From NCBI GenBank assembly GCA_905116865.2, contig CAJHNH020002552.1, forward strand, positions 21,001 through 85,000: a stretch of DNA of 64,000 nt, read 5' to 3'. Made by a program: the position numbers and the translations under genes. The notes beneath the pieces are model-generated. The model worked only from the letters and a program-made list of their open reading frames with translations. It was not told the origin of the DNA and made no database searches. Below are positions 1 through 11,900 of this stretch, piece by piece (position 1 is the first letter of the stretch; the number at the start of each line of letters is the position of its first letter). The stretch is from Candidula unifasciata. Lineage: Eukaryota; Mollusca; Gastropoda; Stylommatophora; Geomitridae.

Positions 1-80
1 TGTGGGATGGGGAGGCATGGGACTCACAGCCTATGGCGACGGCGAGTGTGACTAGCAAGACCCGCTTGTGTTAAGAAAAG
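1..80. repeat. Short interspersed repeat J, copy 1
   Basis: The first ~75 bases reappear in reverse complement at about 53655-53730 (both contain the core gtgtgactagcaagacccgc). The family is not recognised. Positions 81-396 hold nothing else that I can identify. Confidence 0.5.
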
Positions 81-394
81 TCTCTATAGCACAAAGCTTG
101 GGCAGAAACGTAGAGACTTTGTGTCACCCATGCATCCTGATCCCTTCTCAGCCTGCCTTGTTTGCTGCAAACGAAAGGTAACAAAAAGAGATGTAAATTA
201 CCTTTATCAATGTTTCCAGATCATCTGAGGCTAGCAGGATGTTCTCAGGCTGTGAAAACCACAAATAACTGTCAGAAAACAATCTTGAAAACTGAACAAC
301 TGAGAAAAAATATATATGCATCTCATTTTAAAAAAAAAAAACAGTTTTCAAAAACAACATAAATAAACTTCCTTTAACTTCCAACAGTTTTTTT

Positions 395-396
<2 letters not shown>

Positions 397-486
<90 letters not shown>
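397..486. repeat. Poly-G tract of about 90 nt
   Basis: An almost pure run of G preceded by nine T. It is the longest of many G or C runs in the window. It may be a true homopolymer or may be partly a sequencing or assembly product. Confidence 0.95.
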
Positions 487-1145
487 CTCAGGTCAGAAGA
501 TTATCTGTTGCCCAGAATATGATGGCGTGTAGGGCAATTAGCAGGGTTGACAGATTGGCAGCTGCCATTCCTCTGTGTAGTGATCTACTTTACCCTAAGG
601 TGGACATAGTGAAAGCTCTAGAAGATTAGGGTGCAAACAGCAGCAGAAACATAAAGCACCTTTTCCTGAAGAGAGTGATTCAGCAACGGATCTGGACCAT
701 ACTCAACGCATCTAAGAAAAGATTGGTGGACTTTCCATCCGGTTGTCAATGGCATCATAAATCATGTGAATTCTTCAATGGTTAATGGTTTACTAATTTA
801 AGAATCAACATCCCAGCACATTGGACATAGCCATAGATGCTGTATCTCCCGCAGCAAACGTCTTAAGGTGTAGATGATAACTGTTTTTGTAGTGCACTGA
901 TTATACAACACTGTAATTCTCTTTTCCCAATACTCCCTCCATGCTGGATCTATATATTATTCCTCGTACATACATTGTTACAGATGTTTATTTCATTGGA
1001 CCTCGTGTCTTTTAACTCACAAATGGTCTTCAGAATGTCTTCTTTGCCCACGATGAGTGTTCCCAAAGCTATTGCACTTGCAGCCAAAAAATCTGCTCTT
1101 TAATTCCCTTGCACCCCTGCATATCCTTGACAGTATATCCATGTG
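487..1145 (-). mobile_element. LINE remnant with RNase H end (degenerate)
   Basis: Minus-strand translation of 1000-1145 reads WIYCQGYAGVQGN followed by a stop, then RADFLAA and KEDILKT. This matches the last RNase H motif (W..GHxGxxGNExAD) that ends the polyprotein of several LINE clades. The catalytic-region His has become Tyr and there are several stops, so it is dead. The part from 487 to 1000 is a weaker continuation with many stops. Its other end is cut by SINE A1. Confidence 0.6.
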
Positions 1146-1160
1146 TTACTTACTATAAAG

Positions 1161-1427
1161 GGTGTCGCCGCGGCCGAGCGGCTAGATGCTTGTCGCGGAT
1201 CAGAAGGTCGTGGGTTTGCTCCCTGGCGGAGACGGACTTTTTTCAAAAATGACCTTGGCTCCCAGGTCGACCCAGCCTTGAGTGGATACCGGGTGCAGTC
1301 CCGGGAAAGTAAAGGTGGCCGATGTGATGCTGACCACATCACCCATCTTGTACCGATTGGTCTATAAAAATATAGGTCTAGCCCTACATGCCCTATACAC
1401 CTAAAGGGCGTGGAAAAGGGCCCTTTA
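1161..1427 (+). mobile_element. SINE A copy A1, full length with TSD
   Basis: The tRNA-derived head carries a box A-like segment (ggccgagcggctagatgct) and a box B-like segment (ggtcgtgggtttgctccct). The family body follows (ccttggctcccaggtcgacc, gatgctgaccacatcaccca, ccgattggtctataaaaata). It ends in the usual ccttttactt. The flanks acttactataaagg (left) and acttactgtaaagg (right) form a 14-bp target-site duplication with one mismatch. Confidence 0.85.
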
Positions 1428-2084
1428 CTTACTGTAAAGGCTAACGACGAAAAAAAAAGATGTGTGTGGAAATATTTAAAGTGCAGTTGTACCAATTCAT
1501 GACTCATTCATTCATCAAAGTACTTCACTGATGACTTGGAAAACTCACAAACACGTTAAGAGAGATTATGCTGCCTGTCTATCAGTATGGAACCTGACTA
1601 TCACTAGTCCCCAGTTCTTTAAATCCTAGAGTGAAAAATTGAAATCAAAAGTTCTAATAATACAACATGTGCAGGAGAACTCAGCACACTGGATTGAACT
1701 GCCTCACACCAGCAAGGAACATGGAGTAAATCAAAGCTGGATATGTGCGAAGAGAATGATATCTATTGCTACAATATGCAACGCTTCACACCATTAACTT
1801 CACCTTTGTCCCGGGACATGCTGAAATGAACAGGAAAAAAAAAAAGAGTGGATGTCCTCGCAGCTAATGCCTCTCTCAGAAGTGAAAATGACAAAAAGAA
1901 TGCTATGAAAGAGTCAATATGCGCTGAAGACCTTAAACATGAAGATAATGACTTCTCCCTGACAAGGAACCAAAGTTTGGGTATATCAATCGAAGCAGCG
2001 GGATGTGAAAACCATGAAAAAGCCCATAGCCGCTATCATCAACCAATACTAAAAAAAGTCGTCTACATAAACAGACTAAAGAGC

Positions 2085-2250
2085 CCGCTGTAAACAGACT
2101 AAAGAACATGCCATAAACAGACTAAAGAACATGCCGTAAACAGACCAAAGAGCATGCCGTAAACAGACTAAAGAGCATGCCGTAAACAGACTAAAGAGCA
2201 TGCCGTAAACAGACTAAAGAACATGCCGTAAACAGACTAAAGAGCATGCT
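2085..2250. repeat. Minisatellite, ~21-22 bp unit, about 7-8 copies
   Basis: The unit gtaaacagactaaagagcatgcc repeats with few changes (agagc/agaac variants). It lies downstream of the last visible Chk2 exon, in the intron. Nothing is recognised in 1440-2084 beyond A-rich sequence. Confidence 0.9.
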
Positions 2251-2506
2251 TAGGAGACGATCAGAGCACTTATGGGTATGTTCAATGTGCAATGAAGATG
2301 ATCTTGAAATGAACAATTTCAATCAAAGAAGTTCTAAAAGCAACAAAAACATTGAGACAGTTTCTGCTAATCAACAGGCAGAAAGATTTTTTCACACCCC
2401 ATTTCAATGTTAATTCAGCCTTGGAAAGGTTCATTTTTGAGATGCCTGAGAAGCCTTGGTGTAATTACCATGTATATTTCATTTCTAATGCTTCATACGT
2501 TTACAG

Positions 2507-2780
2507 GAGAGTGGCTGCGGCGTTGGCTGCTAGACGCCCGCGTACGGATTGGAAAGTCGTGAGTTCGCATCCTGGTGGAGCCGGAGTTTTTTTAAGAAAT
2601 GACCTTGACTCCCAGGTTGACCCAGCCTTGAGTGGATACCAGGTGCAGTCCTGGGAAGTTGGCCGGCGTGATGCTGACCACATCACTCACCAAGTGCCGA
2701 TTGGTCTATAAAAATATAGGTCGAGCCCTATATTCCCAATACACCTAAAGGTGTGGAAAGGGGACCTTTTACTTTACTTT
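2507..2780 (+). mobile_element. SINE A copy A2 with TSD
   Basis: Diverged tRNA head, then the standard body (gatgctgaccacatcactca, gattggtctataaaaatata) and a ttactttactt tail. It is flanked by atacgtttacag (2495-2506) and atacatttacag (2781-2792), a 12-bp TSD with one mismatch. It sits about 100 bp downstream of Chk2 exon 10, inside the intron. Confidence 0.88.
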
Positions 2781-2877
2781 ATACATTTACAGCATTATCC
2801 ACAATGTGATTATTCTTCAGTGACTTGAATAAGGATGATAATTCTAACTCAACCAACAAAAACACAAAATATTTTAC

Positions 2878-2916
2878 CTTTAAATCTCGATGTGTGATGC
2901 CTTCGTCATGTAAGTA
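2878..2916 (-). CDS. CHEK2: Chk2 exon 10: catalytic-loop micro-exon (39 nt)
   Basis: Encodes residues 270-282, YLHDEGITHRDLK, ending on the Lys of HRDLK; Asp280 is the catalytic base. Acceptor catatgcag, donor gtaaaat. It starts at the conserved vertebrate exon boundary but stops 48 nt earlier than the human 87-nt exon as I recall it, so an extra intron is expected after HRDLK. I could not find the next exon (PENVLL...) in 1-2877. Confidence 0.92.
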
Positions 2917-5900
2917 CTGCATATGGGGAAAATACAGATATGAAAGAATTCTCAAACAGCTGTAGATATATATATTAAGGCAGACAAGCATACTGACAGA
3001 TGGATAAACCAGTAGGCACATAGGTAAGTAGACAGGGGAAGAAACTTAGGTAAATAGATAGGCTGGCAGGAATGTAGACAAGTAGGTAGGTAGATATGCA
3101 GGTTTAGAGGTGTGCAGTTAGGGAGGGCAGCAATACGTAGGTACATAAGCAGACAGATAGGTAACCTAGTTGATGTAAAAAGTACGTGATAATTTTCTTA
3201 CACTTATTCTTTCCTGAAACCTCATACGTGGTTTGCTATGTTGCCACAATATTCGTATTTTATGTCAAGGTTATTCTCACTCCTCATCTCTGACAAAACA
3301 TGTACACATGAATAGGTCACAAGTCATCCATTCTTTTCATTGTTGCCAGATTTCTATTGCCTACCTAAGCCTTTTTTTGTTGCTGCCTTCAACAATAATC
3401 TAGAAAATATTTTCTTTTACAATTAATCAGCGTTTTGGCGTCTGTGGCTTAGGCTTTGCAAATGTGCTTCGTAATGCCGGGTTCGATGCCAGCTGAGGAT
3501 GATTTGTCTTACGCTGGTTTCAACACTGGTATCAAGAGCTGACTGTTCAGTAAGCAATGGCAAACTACTAAATGAAATATTTGCCTTAAAAAAAAAAACA
3601 GCCCCCCAAAAAAATGATGAGTTTGGTTCTGCTACATCCTGTAAAGGATACACAATTTTATATGAAATCTGTATTCCTCCAGGCTGTTATACTTACAATC
3701 TACAGTATCACTATTATAGAATATTAAAAGCGTGAGAGTCTGCACAGAAGCAAAGCACTGTTATAGAATAGTAAAAGTGTGAGAGTTTGCACAGAAGCCA
3801 AGCCATTCTCGTGAAATGGTTCGCTTCTAGACGGCACAACACAACCAACCCACACGCGTTTGTCAGGTTCGCATAACGTACAATATACGTATAATATTTA
3901 TATATTTGTCAAACAATGCAAGTTTTTAGTATTTTGCTCTAACATGAATGACTATCAAAAGTTAGTATACTAGCTGTTGAATTACAAATTATAAGGTGCA
4001 TAATGCCGTATTAAGATTTGACTGCAGGAAATGGTCTAATATTCCTATCTATATGTTGATAAAGAAAACATAAATGTAAAAGTTACGAAAATAACACATA
4101 CAGATCAAACCTGCTTACTTTCACTGCTGTGGCAATTTGAAAAAAAAGCAGTTTGGCTGTGGCTTCCTCATATCTGCCTATGGACACCACTTTATCAAAA
4201 AGTTCACCTCCTTCAACTCTGCAAAGTATCACCAGCAACAGATTACACAGATTTAACCCCTCAATGACTTCATTCCATCCACACCATTAGAAAGGAATGT
4301 AGTTAATCAGATCATCAAATAAACAGGTAATTTAATGGAAAGATGGACAAACAGATGAGCAAATAGACTAGGGTTATTCAATTAAATTGACTCAGGGACC
4401 AAAGGTTTAAAAGCATTGAGAGATAATTAACAGAATACAACTGTCAATGATCTGCGGGCCTCTTGCTAGGCCTGTGGGCCAGATTTGGCCTGCGGGGCAC
4501 CAGTTAAATATTCCTGGTATAGACAAATAGACAGATTTTTAAACACAACAGTTTGACTATCATTTCCCAGAATTAATGAACACACAACCATTTGCCTATC
4601 CAATCCCAGAATTAATTAACAGACAACTATTTATATATCCTTTGCCGGAATTAATGAGCAGACAACCATTTGCCTATCCTATCTCAGAATTAATGAACAG
4701 ACAATCATGTGCCTATTCTTTCACAGAATTAATGGTCAGACAGCCATTTGCCTATCATTTCCCAGAATTAATGAACACACAACCATTTGCCTATCAAATC
4801 CCAGGTCCAAATCCTAAGTAAGATAACATATTTCTTTTAGTCGGAGGCAAAAATAAAATCTTAACCTGCACAGTCTGTGGCAACAGCAGTAGCTATGCAG
4901 CCCTAAATCCTCAGGCCCAAAGTCCCTTCCCTCCGCCACCCCCACACTGCAAAAGTGGCAAATACAGGGTTTTTGGGAAAGGGTGGGGGGGGGGGGGGGG
5001 GAATAACTGAAAAAAAATATTAAGAATGCAAATGTAAAATGGGAGAATAATGCAACTTACAATTCCAGAACTATGTACAGCATGTCAGAAGTGTCGACAA
5101 CATCGACAATACCAATGATACAGGGCTGAAATGAAAACGACGAGGCATCTTGTGTTTAGAAGCTGTCTCCTGACAAAACATGCTTTCACTCACAGCCAAT
5201 CATTATTAGCACATTTAAAACATATCAGAGGGTCTCCTTGATAAAAGAGTTAGGTCTATTAGTCCTAAATGGCGCTAGTTAATACCAGAGAGAGACAAGA
5301 ATGACATTCACTAAACTAATGGGTATACGACTTCCACAGGGATCAACTACACAATCCTTGTAGGAGCCAAATTTTTTGTCTGGGTGTTTTTTAAAGATTT
5401 CTTGAATTAACATGAGATATCTTCTTCTCCTCTGCGTTCACTGGCTGCAAATTCCAGCAGAAGTCCTGGTTGTTCGCCCACCTTCGGACTTTAGTCTTGT
5501 TCCAAAACCTGGGTGTTGCAAGCCCATCTCTGTTACAGATCTGGCTAATCTATGTGCAGATTGTTGGTTCCTTGCCTCTCAGGCAGATGCACTCCAAAGG
5601 ATGCCTATAAATAGTCAATAACATGCTTAAAAAGGAGGCAATGGGTCTATCTATATCTTCCCTACCATGGGGCCCCATAGCTAACATGGTGAAAAAGAAG
5701 AGATATAAAAATATACATAACGTATTGATTGGTATATAATATCCAACCACACAGTGTGTGTTGCTTGGGACAAAAAGAGTTAAGCCAGTATTTCCCTAAC
5801 TTTTCTTAGCCGTGGTGCCTTTTTTTTCAAATAAAACTTTTCAGCGGCGCCCTAAAATAGTAGAAGTATGAATATTCATCGTATGTAAGAGATAAAAAAA

Positions 5901-8900
5901 ATGAAATAATACTCGTGTATCTTAAAATATTTTGCAGTGCCCCTGTAAAGAGCCAGTAGCTCCACGGGGGCACACAGTTTGGGAATCACTGAGTTTAGCC
6001 ATTTGCCTCATACTCTAAAGATCGTGGCTTCATTTTGCACTGTTCCATTAAACTCACGGGCGTAACTATTATGCAGATTCCTGGGGATCACAGATGCAGC
6101 TAGAGACTTCAGATTCAGTTTCCATCAAACTCGGAGTACATCTGCCTGGGAGGAAAGGAACCAAAAGTCTGCCCAAAGATAAGCCGAATCTGTGAAGCAG
6201 ATGTGTAAGCAACACTCCGAATTTGTAGGAAACATCCTTAATTAGCTGCATTCTACAATGGGGGCGGGGGGTGGGGCAATGAATCTATTGTTTGTTCTCC
6301 AAAATGGAGATTTAGAACCCACACGGGGAAGGTGTTGGGTTCCCACATAAAGTGATTTTTAAAAGATTTTTTAAATAATTAATCTTGGCTCGCAGGCTCA
6401 TTTACCAACACATTGGCAAGACCTGGAGAAAATATCCAAAGAACTAACTAGCCAGGACCTATGAAGCGATGCTAGCAACTGCAAGATCCTAAGGTTAAGT
6501 AAAGGCCGCTAGTGTCATACGGACCACAAGATCCATTCAGTACCAAACGGTCTATAAAAACATGAATTTAGCACCACTAGAATTCTTTGCTTCAGGGCAT
6601 GGAAAGAAAACTCCACCTTTACATAATTTTGGCAGAGCTGGCATGGTGCAGTGGCTAGATGCTCACCTGCAGGTTCTAAGGTCATGTGTTCAAATCCAAA
6701 TGGAACCAGACTTTTTTTTAAAATTATTATTATTTAAAAAATGACCTTGACTTCCAGGTCAACCGAGCCTTAAATAGGTATCAGATAAAGTTCTGTGAAG
6801 TAAAGGCTGCAAACAAGATGTTGATGACAACACCCACTGAGCGCCGATTGGTCTATAAAATATAGGTGTCCAATAATACTGAAGGCGGGGAGAAGTGTCC
6901 TTTTCTTTTATTTAACACAATTTTGGACTTTACCTGCACAAGAAGCAGAAATATTACATAACGAGTGACACAAATTAGAAATATAAGTACTCACATGTTT
7001 TAAGGCCTTCAAAATTCTCACTTCACTCATAACTTTGGATTCATGATTCTGAAAAATATTTGTGCATAATGCATCAATGCTGGCCAAATCATCCGACCAT
7101 GCAAAAAACAACAAAAAACACAAATTTGGCAAATTAATATTTGACATAAGAGACTAAATTAAACCAATTTCAGGTATGAAAAAAGAAAAGAAACTCTCGC
7201 AATGTTTGATAATACTAGAAATGAGCAAGTAGATTGATTAGGCCATATAGTATGTTTCCTCAAGGTAATATTGTCCTTTTGCCGGAGAGACAAGGAACCA
7301 ACAGTCTGCATACAAACTAGCCAGATGAGAAAAATGAACGTGTATGCAAAACTCAAGTTCTGGAACAAGACCATAGTCCAGAAATGCACAAACTACCAGA
7401 ACATTGTAGAGTTTACAGCTGATGAATGCCAAGAAGTCTTTCCCTTGCTATTTTTCCACCAAGTTCAATTCAAAATTTCAAAATTTCAGAATGCAGATAA
7501 TCAAAAGACTTCAATAATGAATAAGATACTTACAATTTGCATCTTTTCATTGCCTGTAAATGCCTTTTTCGAAATGATTTTGCAAGCATATTTCTCACAG
7601 GAACCTTTGGCAAAAGCTAACCTAACTTCACCACAAGTGCCCCTGAAAACAGAATTACAGAAATTATTATCAAAAACTGAATGACAATAAAAAAAAAAGA
7701 CTGATAACCAGTCTTAGGTCTGATTAAACAAAATTAGAGTGTGTTACTAATGCCAAGCGACTAGAACTACAAGCTCAATCTTCTTCTTCTTCAGCATTTC
7801 AAGCCCTTGAGGTTCATTGCTGCAGATTTATCACCTTCCTACATTCATCTCTCTGGTTGGTCTTCTCTGTCCAGTTGGTGGCATCAAGTGTTTATAGCTC
7901 TACTTGGATAATATCTCTCCATCATTTTCTTTTTCTATGACCACTGAACTTCCTTATGTAGACCATTTTTTTACCGTTGTGCTCTCCAACATTCTCTCAA
8001 AATGCCCCAGCATCTTAGTCATCTTGTAATAATAAAAATATCAGGACGAAGCTCAATTCAGAAACTTTCGGTATGGCTGTCTGCGTCCTACATGTCACAA
8101 ATTCAATGATTGTCAAATCTGGTCACCAAGGGATGTGACCGGAAATTCAACGATCGTCATTTAAGTACGTTATTTGGAGGTGAAAAGTTCCATTTCCGGC
8201 ACAGTAACTATAGCTTTCGATTGTTATGTTGTGTAGTTTGTCCTTCTATCTTTCTACTTCTTTCTATGATCACTGTCTGCTTGTTTATTATATATAATGT
8301 TTCAACTGCTTCAATGGTTCCCCATCTGTTTATTCACATAGACAGCAAACTGATTAACAATGTTTGGGATTAATTCAGATTAATTCAAGAAAGGCGAGAA
8401 AATAAATAGAAACGTCTTGACAATTGCTGATGTCAACAATTATAAGACAAAGAAGATGACAAATGTACAGTGAAACCCGAACAGGAAATAGGAAACAAAT
8501 GAACTGAGGAAAAAGAGGACAGGTTAAATGAATGCTGATGAGAGATGCCAAATACACTATAATTGTAAAATAGCAAAATTAAACAATTATAGAAATGTCA
8601 AAACTACACGGCAACAGAATTAACGATGTTATTGGTATTAATATTGAAATATACTGATGATAAAGAGGTAAAACAAGGAGGAGGAGAAGGAGCTGGACAA
8701 GGAATATAAGAAGAAGGAAAAGAATAAGAAGAAGAAGAGGAAGAAGAAGGAGGAGGAGGAAAAGCAGAAGAAAAAGAAGAAGAAGAAGGAAAAGCTGAAG
8801 AAAAAAGAAGAAGAAGAAGCAGAAGAAGAAGGAAAAGCAGAAGAAGAAGAAGAAAAAGAAAGGAGGAGGAAAAAAAGAAGAAGGAAAAGAAGAAGAAGCA

Positions 8901-11900
8901 GAAGAAGATGAAAATGAAAGCTGAGATGTTGAGGAAAAGAAAGGAAGAATGGGAGGGAGATAAAAGAGAAGTGAGACACTCTAAAAAGGTGATCATCAAC
9001 AATCTTATACTTTATACTGGTAGACACATCTCAAGAACCCAGATTGTATGTTGAGAATGTCTTCAGTTTTGAACAGTAAATGTATCAAAATAGTAAATGA
9101 TCATAATGCACTAACATACCTCCCTAAGAGACTAGTTAATATGTACTTCTGTGTTAGTTCTGATGGTAAGTTACTCTCATGTACATTTAGATCCATGAAG
9201 ACATATGCTGCAGATGAAAAAAAAAACAAAAAAACATAAATATGTATTGTTAGAAATGTTATTTTTCTCTTCTCCCTCGTTTCATTTTTGACTTCTCCTT
9301 TATTATTTCCCCTTATTTCCTTCTGCTGTTCTGTAGATGTTAGTTAATCGACAGATTATCCTCACTGCACATGGAACAAGTCCATAAGCGCTCAGATCTC
9401 ATCTTCAGTATATCCCTCAGCATGTGGCGACAGATAACACCAGCTCTGTGTTCGTTTACTATTCTTCTTTGGCTACCTGTATAGTGTTCAGGTTTGGCAG
9501 CACCTCTTTTGACCTGAAGTTCTTGTAGTCTTTTGAGTGTGCTGATTCAACGTCATCTACTGAATCCTCTTCTCGTCCTGCCCCCTTAAGAGCACCGAGA
9601 ATGGTGGCCTGGTCCACTGCTATTCCTGAACCTACTGTGGCCCTGCCAGCAAGCCAATCCGCTCGTTCATTCCCTCTCACCCCAGAGTGTACTGGCACAA
9701 AAATAAAACTAATTCCTTTGGGTCGAGATTTCGTCAGCGACTCCAATCATTTTCTTCGAATCGATCCTGTCTCTATCGTCTTAAGCTGAAGATATACTGA
9801 AGATGCGTTCCTTAAGCATGCTCATGGAATCCCTTAGAAAACATCTGTAGATGACTTTTTCCATACCATTGGTACATCAGGCATAAGGTAAGTAAAGATA
9901 CCTTTTCACGCCTTTCGGTGCATCGGGCATATGGGCAGAGCGTCCCATATTTTTACAGACCATAAGCACTCTGTGGGTAATGTGGTCAGCATTACGCCGG
10001 CTGTCTTTACTTTCCCAGGACAGCCCATCCTGGTAACCATTTTAGGCTGGGTCGACCTGCGACGTCCCCATACCACGATAAAAATCCACACAGTGGGTTT
10101 CGATCGCGGTATGCTGGCTTACGAGTCAGACTCGCAACCCCTTAGCCACGGACGCCGCTAGGCGAAAGGTACTAGGGCCATATTTATATAGACCAGTTGC
10201 AACCTCATGAGTAATAGTGTCAACATCACACTAAAGTCAGTCAGCTGGCCCTTTAACGAAAATTGCTCACATCACGTCTGAAAGTCTCTCTTTCCCTAGC
10301 CAAATCTCCAGCCCTATGTGCTTTCACAACCAGTGCATCTTCAATGTCTTGTATCCCCCTTCACGGAGGTCCACCTCTGCCTCGTTTTCTGGAAATTTTA
10401 GCCTCCAAAACCATTCTCTCCAGGCCGCCATGACATTTAACTTGGCCAGAACACGTCAGCTCTTAGGACAGGATGCTGTTTATGAGCCAATTCTCCTCAA
10501 TGCTCAGATCATGTAGGATGTCTGTGTTTTTCTTCTTCTTGGTCCATGGTATTCTAAGAATATTTTCTGTAGGTTTTTTTAGTAACATTATATCAGCCAC
10601 TTTTACTTCCCAAGACATTTACTGGTATATTTTAGGCAGGGTCAATCACAGAGCCTAGGCCAATTATAACAATCTGCCTCAATGCTAGGAAAAACACTAT
10701 GACATAATGAGCTGTGGCAGCCAGTTCCCTTCTACATCACCTTTCCTCCTCTACTCATCAAGAAAATCACCTACTTTGTAGTATTTACCCAAGAACATTA
10801 CTGATGGAGCAGGGTCAAAATGAGATACACGCTGGTTGGAAAACACCCTGCCATATCTGGGTTGGTCATGTTCTCAGTACACTTGTTTCCATAGCGAGGT
10901 GCACACATCATCTGGTACAGTAATTATAGCTTTTGATTTTTATGTTGTCTAGTGTGTCTTTCTATCTTTCTACAAAATATTTCAATTTTTTTAGACTAGA
11001 TGTTTACTAACCAATCAATGTTCAGATCTTTTAAGATTCTGAGAATCTTTCTATAACATTTTAGGTACAAACTCATTTTCTTCCTTAATGACCAAGACAG
11101 CTACGACTAACATCTGTATGTCTGCACAGAAAAGATGCATGCCCTCAAATGTTAACCTTGATTTCCTATATACTTTTAATGCTGTTTAATGGCAGTGCCA
11201 ATAATTACCTTTATTTTTCTTCATTGCCAGAGCAATTTCATCGTTGTTCTTCAGTACATACTTTTTGCCTTTACCTGAAAATAAAACAGCAACAAAATAA
11301 AACAAGTTGAATAAAATAATTCTGTCACCTTCTGTGTTTGCCCTTAAAAGAGCAAATGGAATGCTGGGTGGTTTATTACTATCCTACCCCAAACAGAGGA
11401 AATCTAACGGTCATGGGACAGTCAAATATTTCAGGGAATGGTAGATAGGTTGCATGCAGTCGTGACACATAGGTTGGTTGGGCTTAGGGCAAATTCTAGA
11501 TGTTTTGGGGTAGTTAAAAGCATCAGAAAGTTGGGATAACCGGTCTTACCACCCTCTAAAATACTGGACTGTCCTGTGACATTATCTGAGGGTTGGATGT
11601 TAATAAAGAAACGAATGCTGAGTTGTAGTTGACAGCTAGGCTGTGATATGTTCACTTTTTAGCCCAAAAAACGTGATCTGAGCAAACCTGTAACTTGTTG
11701 TCACCTTTATAACATGCTTGTTAGGGAGTTGTGGGTCATTTAACCCCCCCCCCCCCAATGTTGACCCGGAATCAAGGAAAAGATCAACATCTTATGTGTT
11801 TTAAGTAAATAACTCTCAAAGATTGTCTACAGTATTTTATATTAGTCCTGTGTGGGTTCTGGGGCCCCATTGTGTGTGTGTGTAATCTGGTAATCTTAGT

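Noticed and set aside
1161..1250. Possible tRNA gene at SINE heads
   Set aside because: Box A/B-like sequences are present but no cloverleaf with an intact acceptor stem, and each is fused to the same SINE body.
2779..3021. Longer frame around HRDLK read as one exon
   Set aside because: Clear AG acceptor and GT donor confine the conserved part to 39 nt; flanks have no kinase similarity.
4576..4821. PELMNRQPFAYPF repeat peptide
   Set aside because: Intronic 39-bp tandem repeat opposite to Chk2, with unit drift that does not favour synonymous changes.
9459..9746. Host RNase H gene
   Set aside because: GNERADWLAG with surrounding sequence is the LINE form; the fragment is truncated and lacks the other catalytic motifs.
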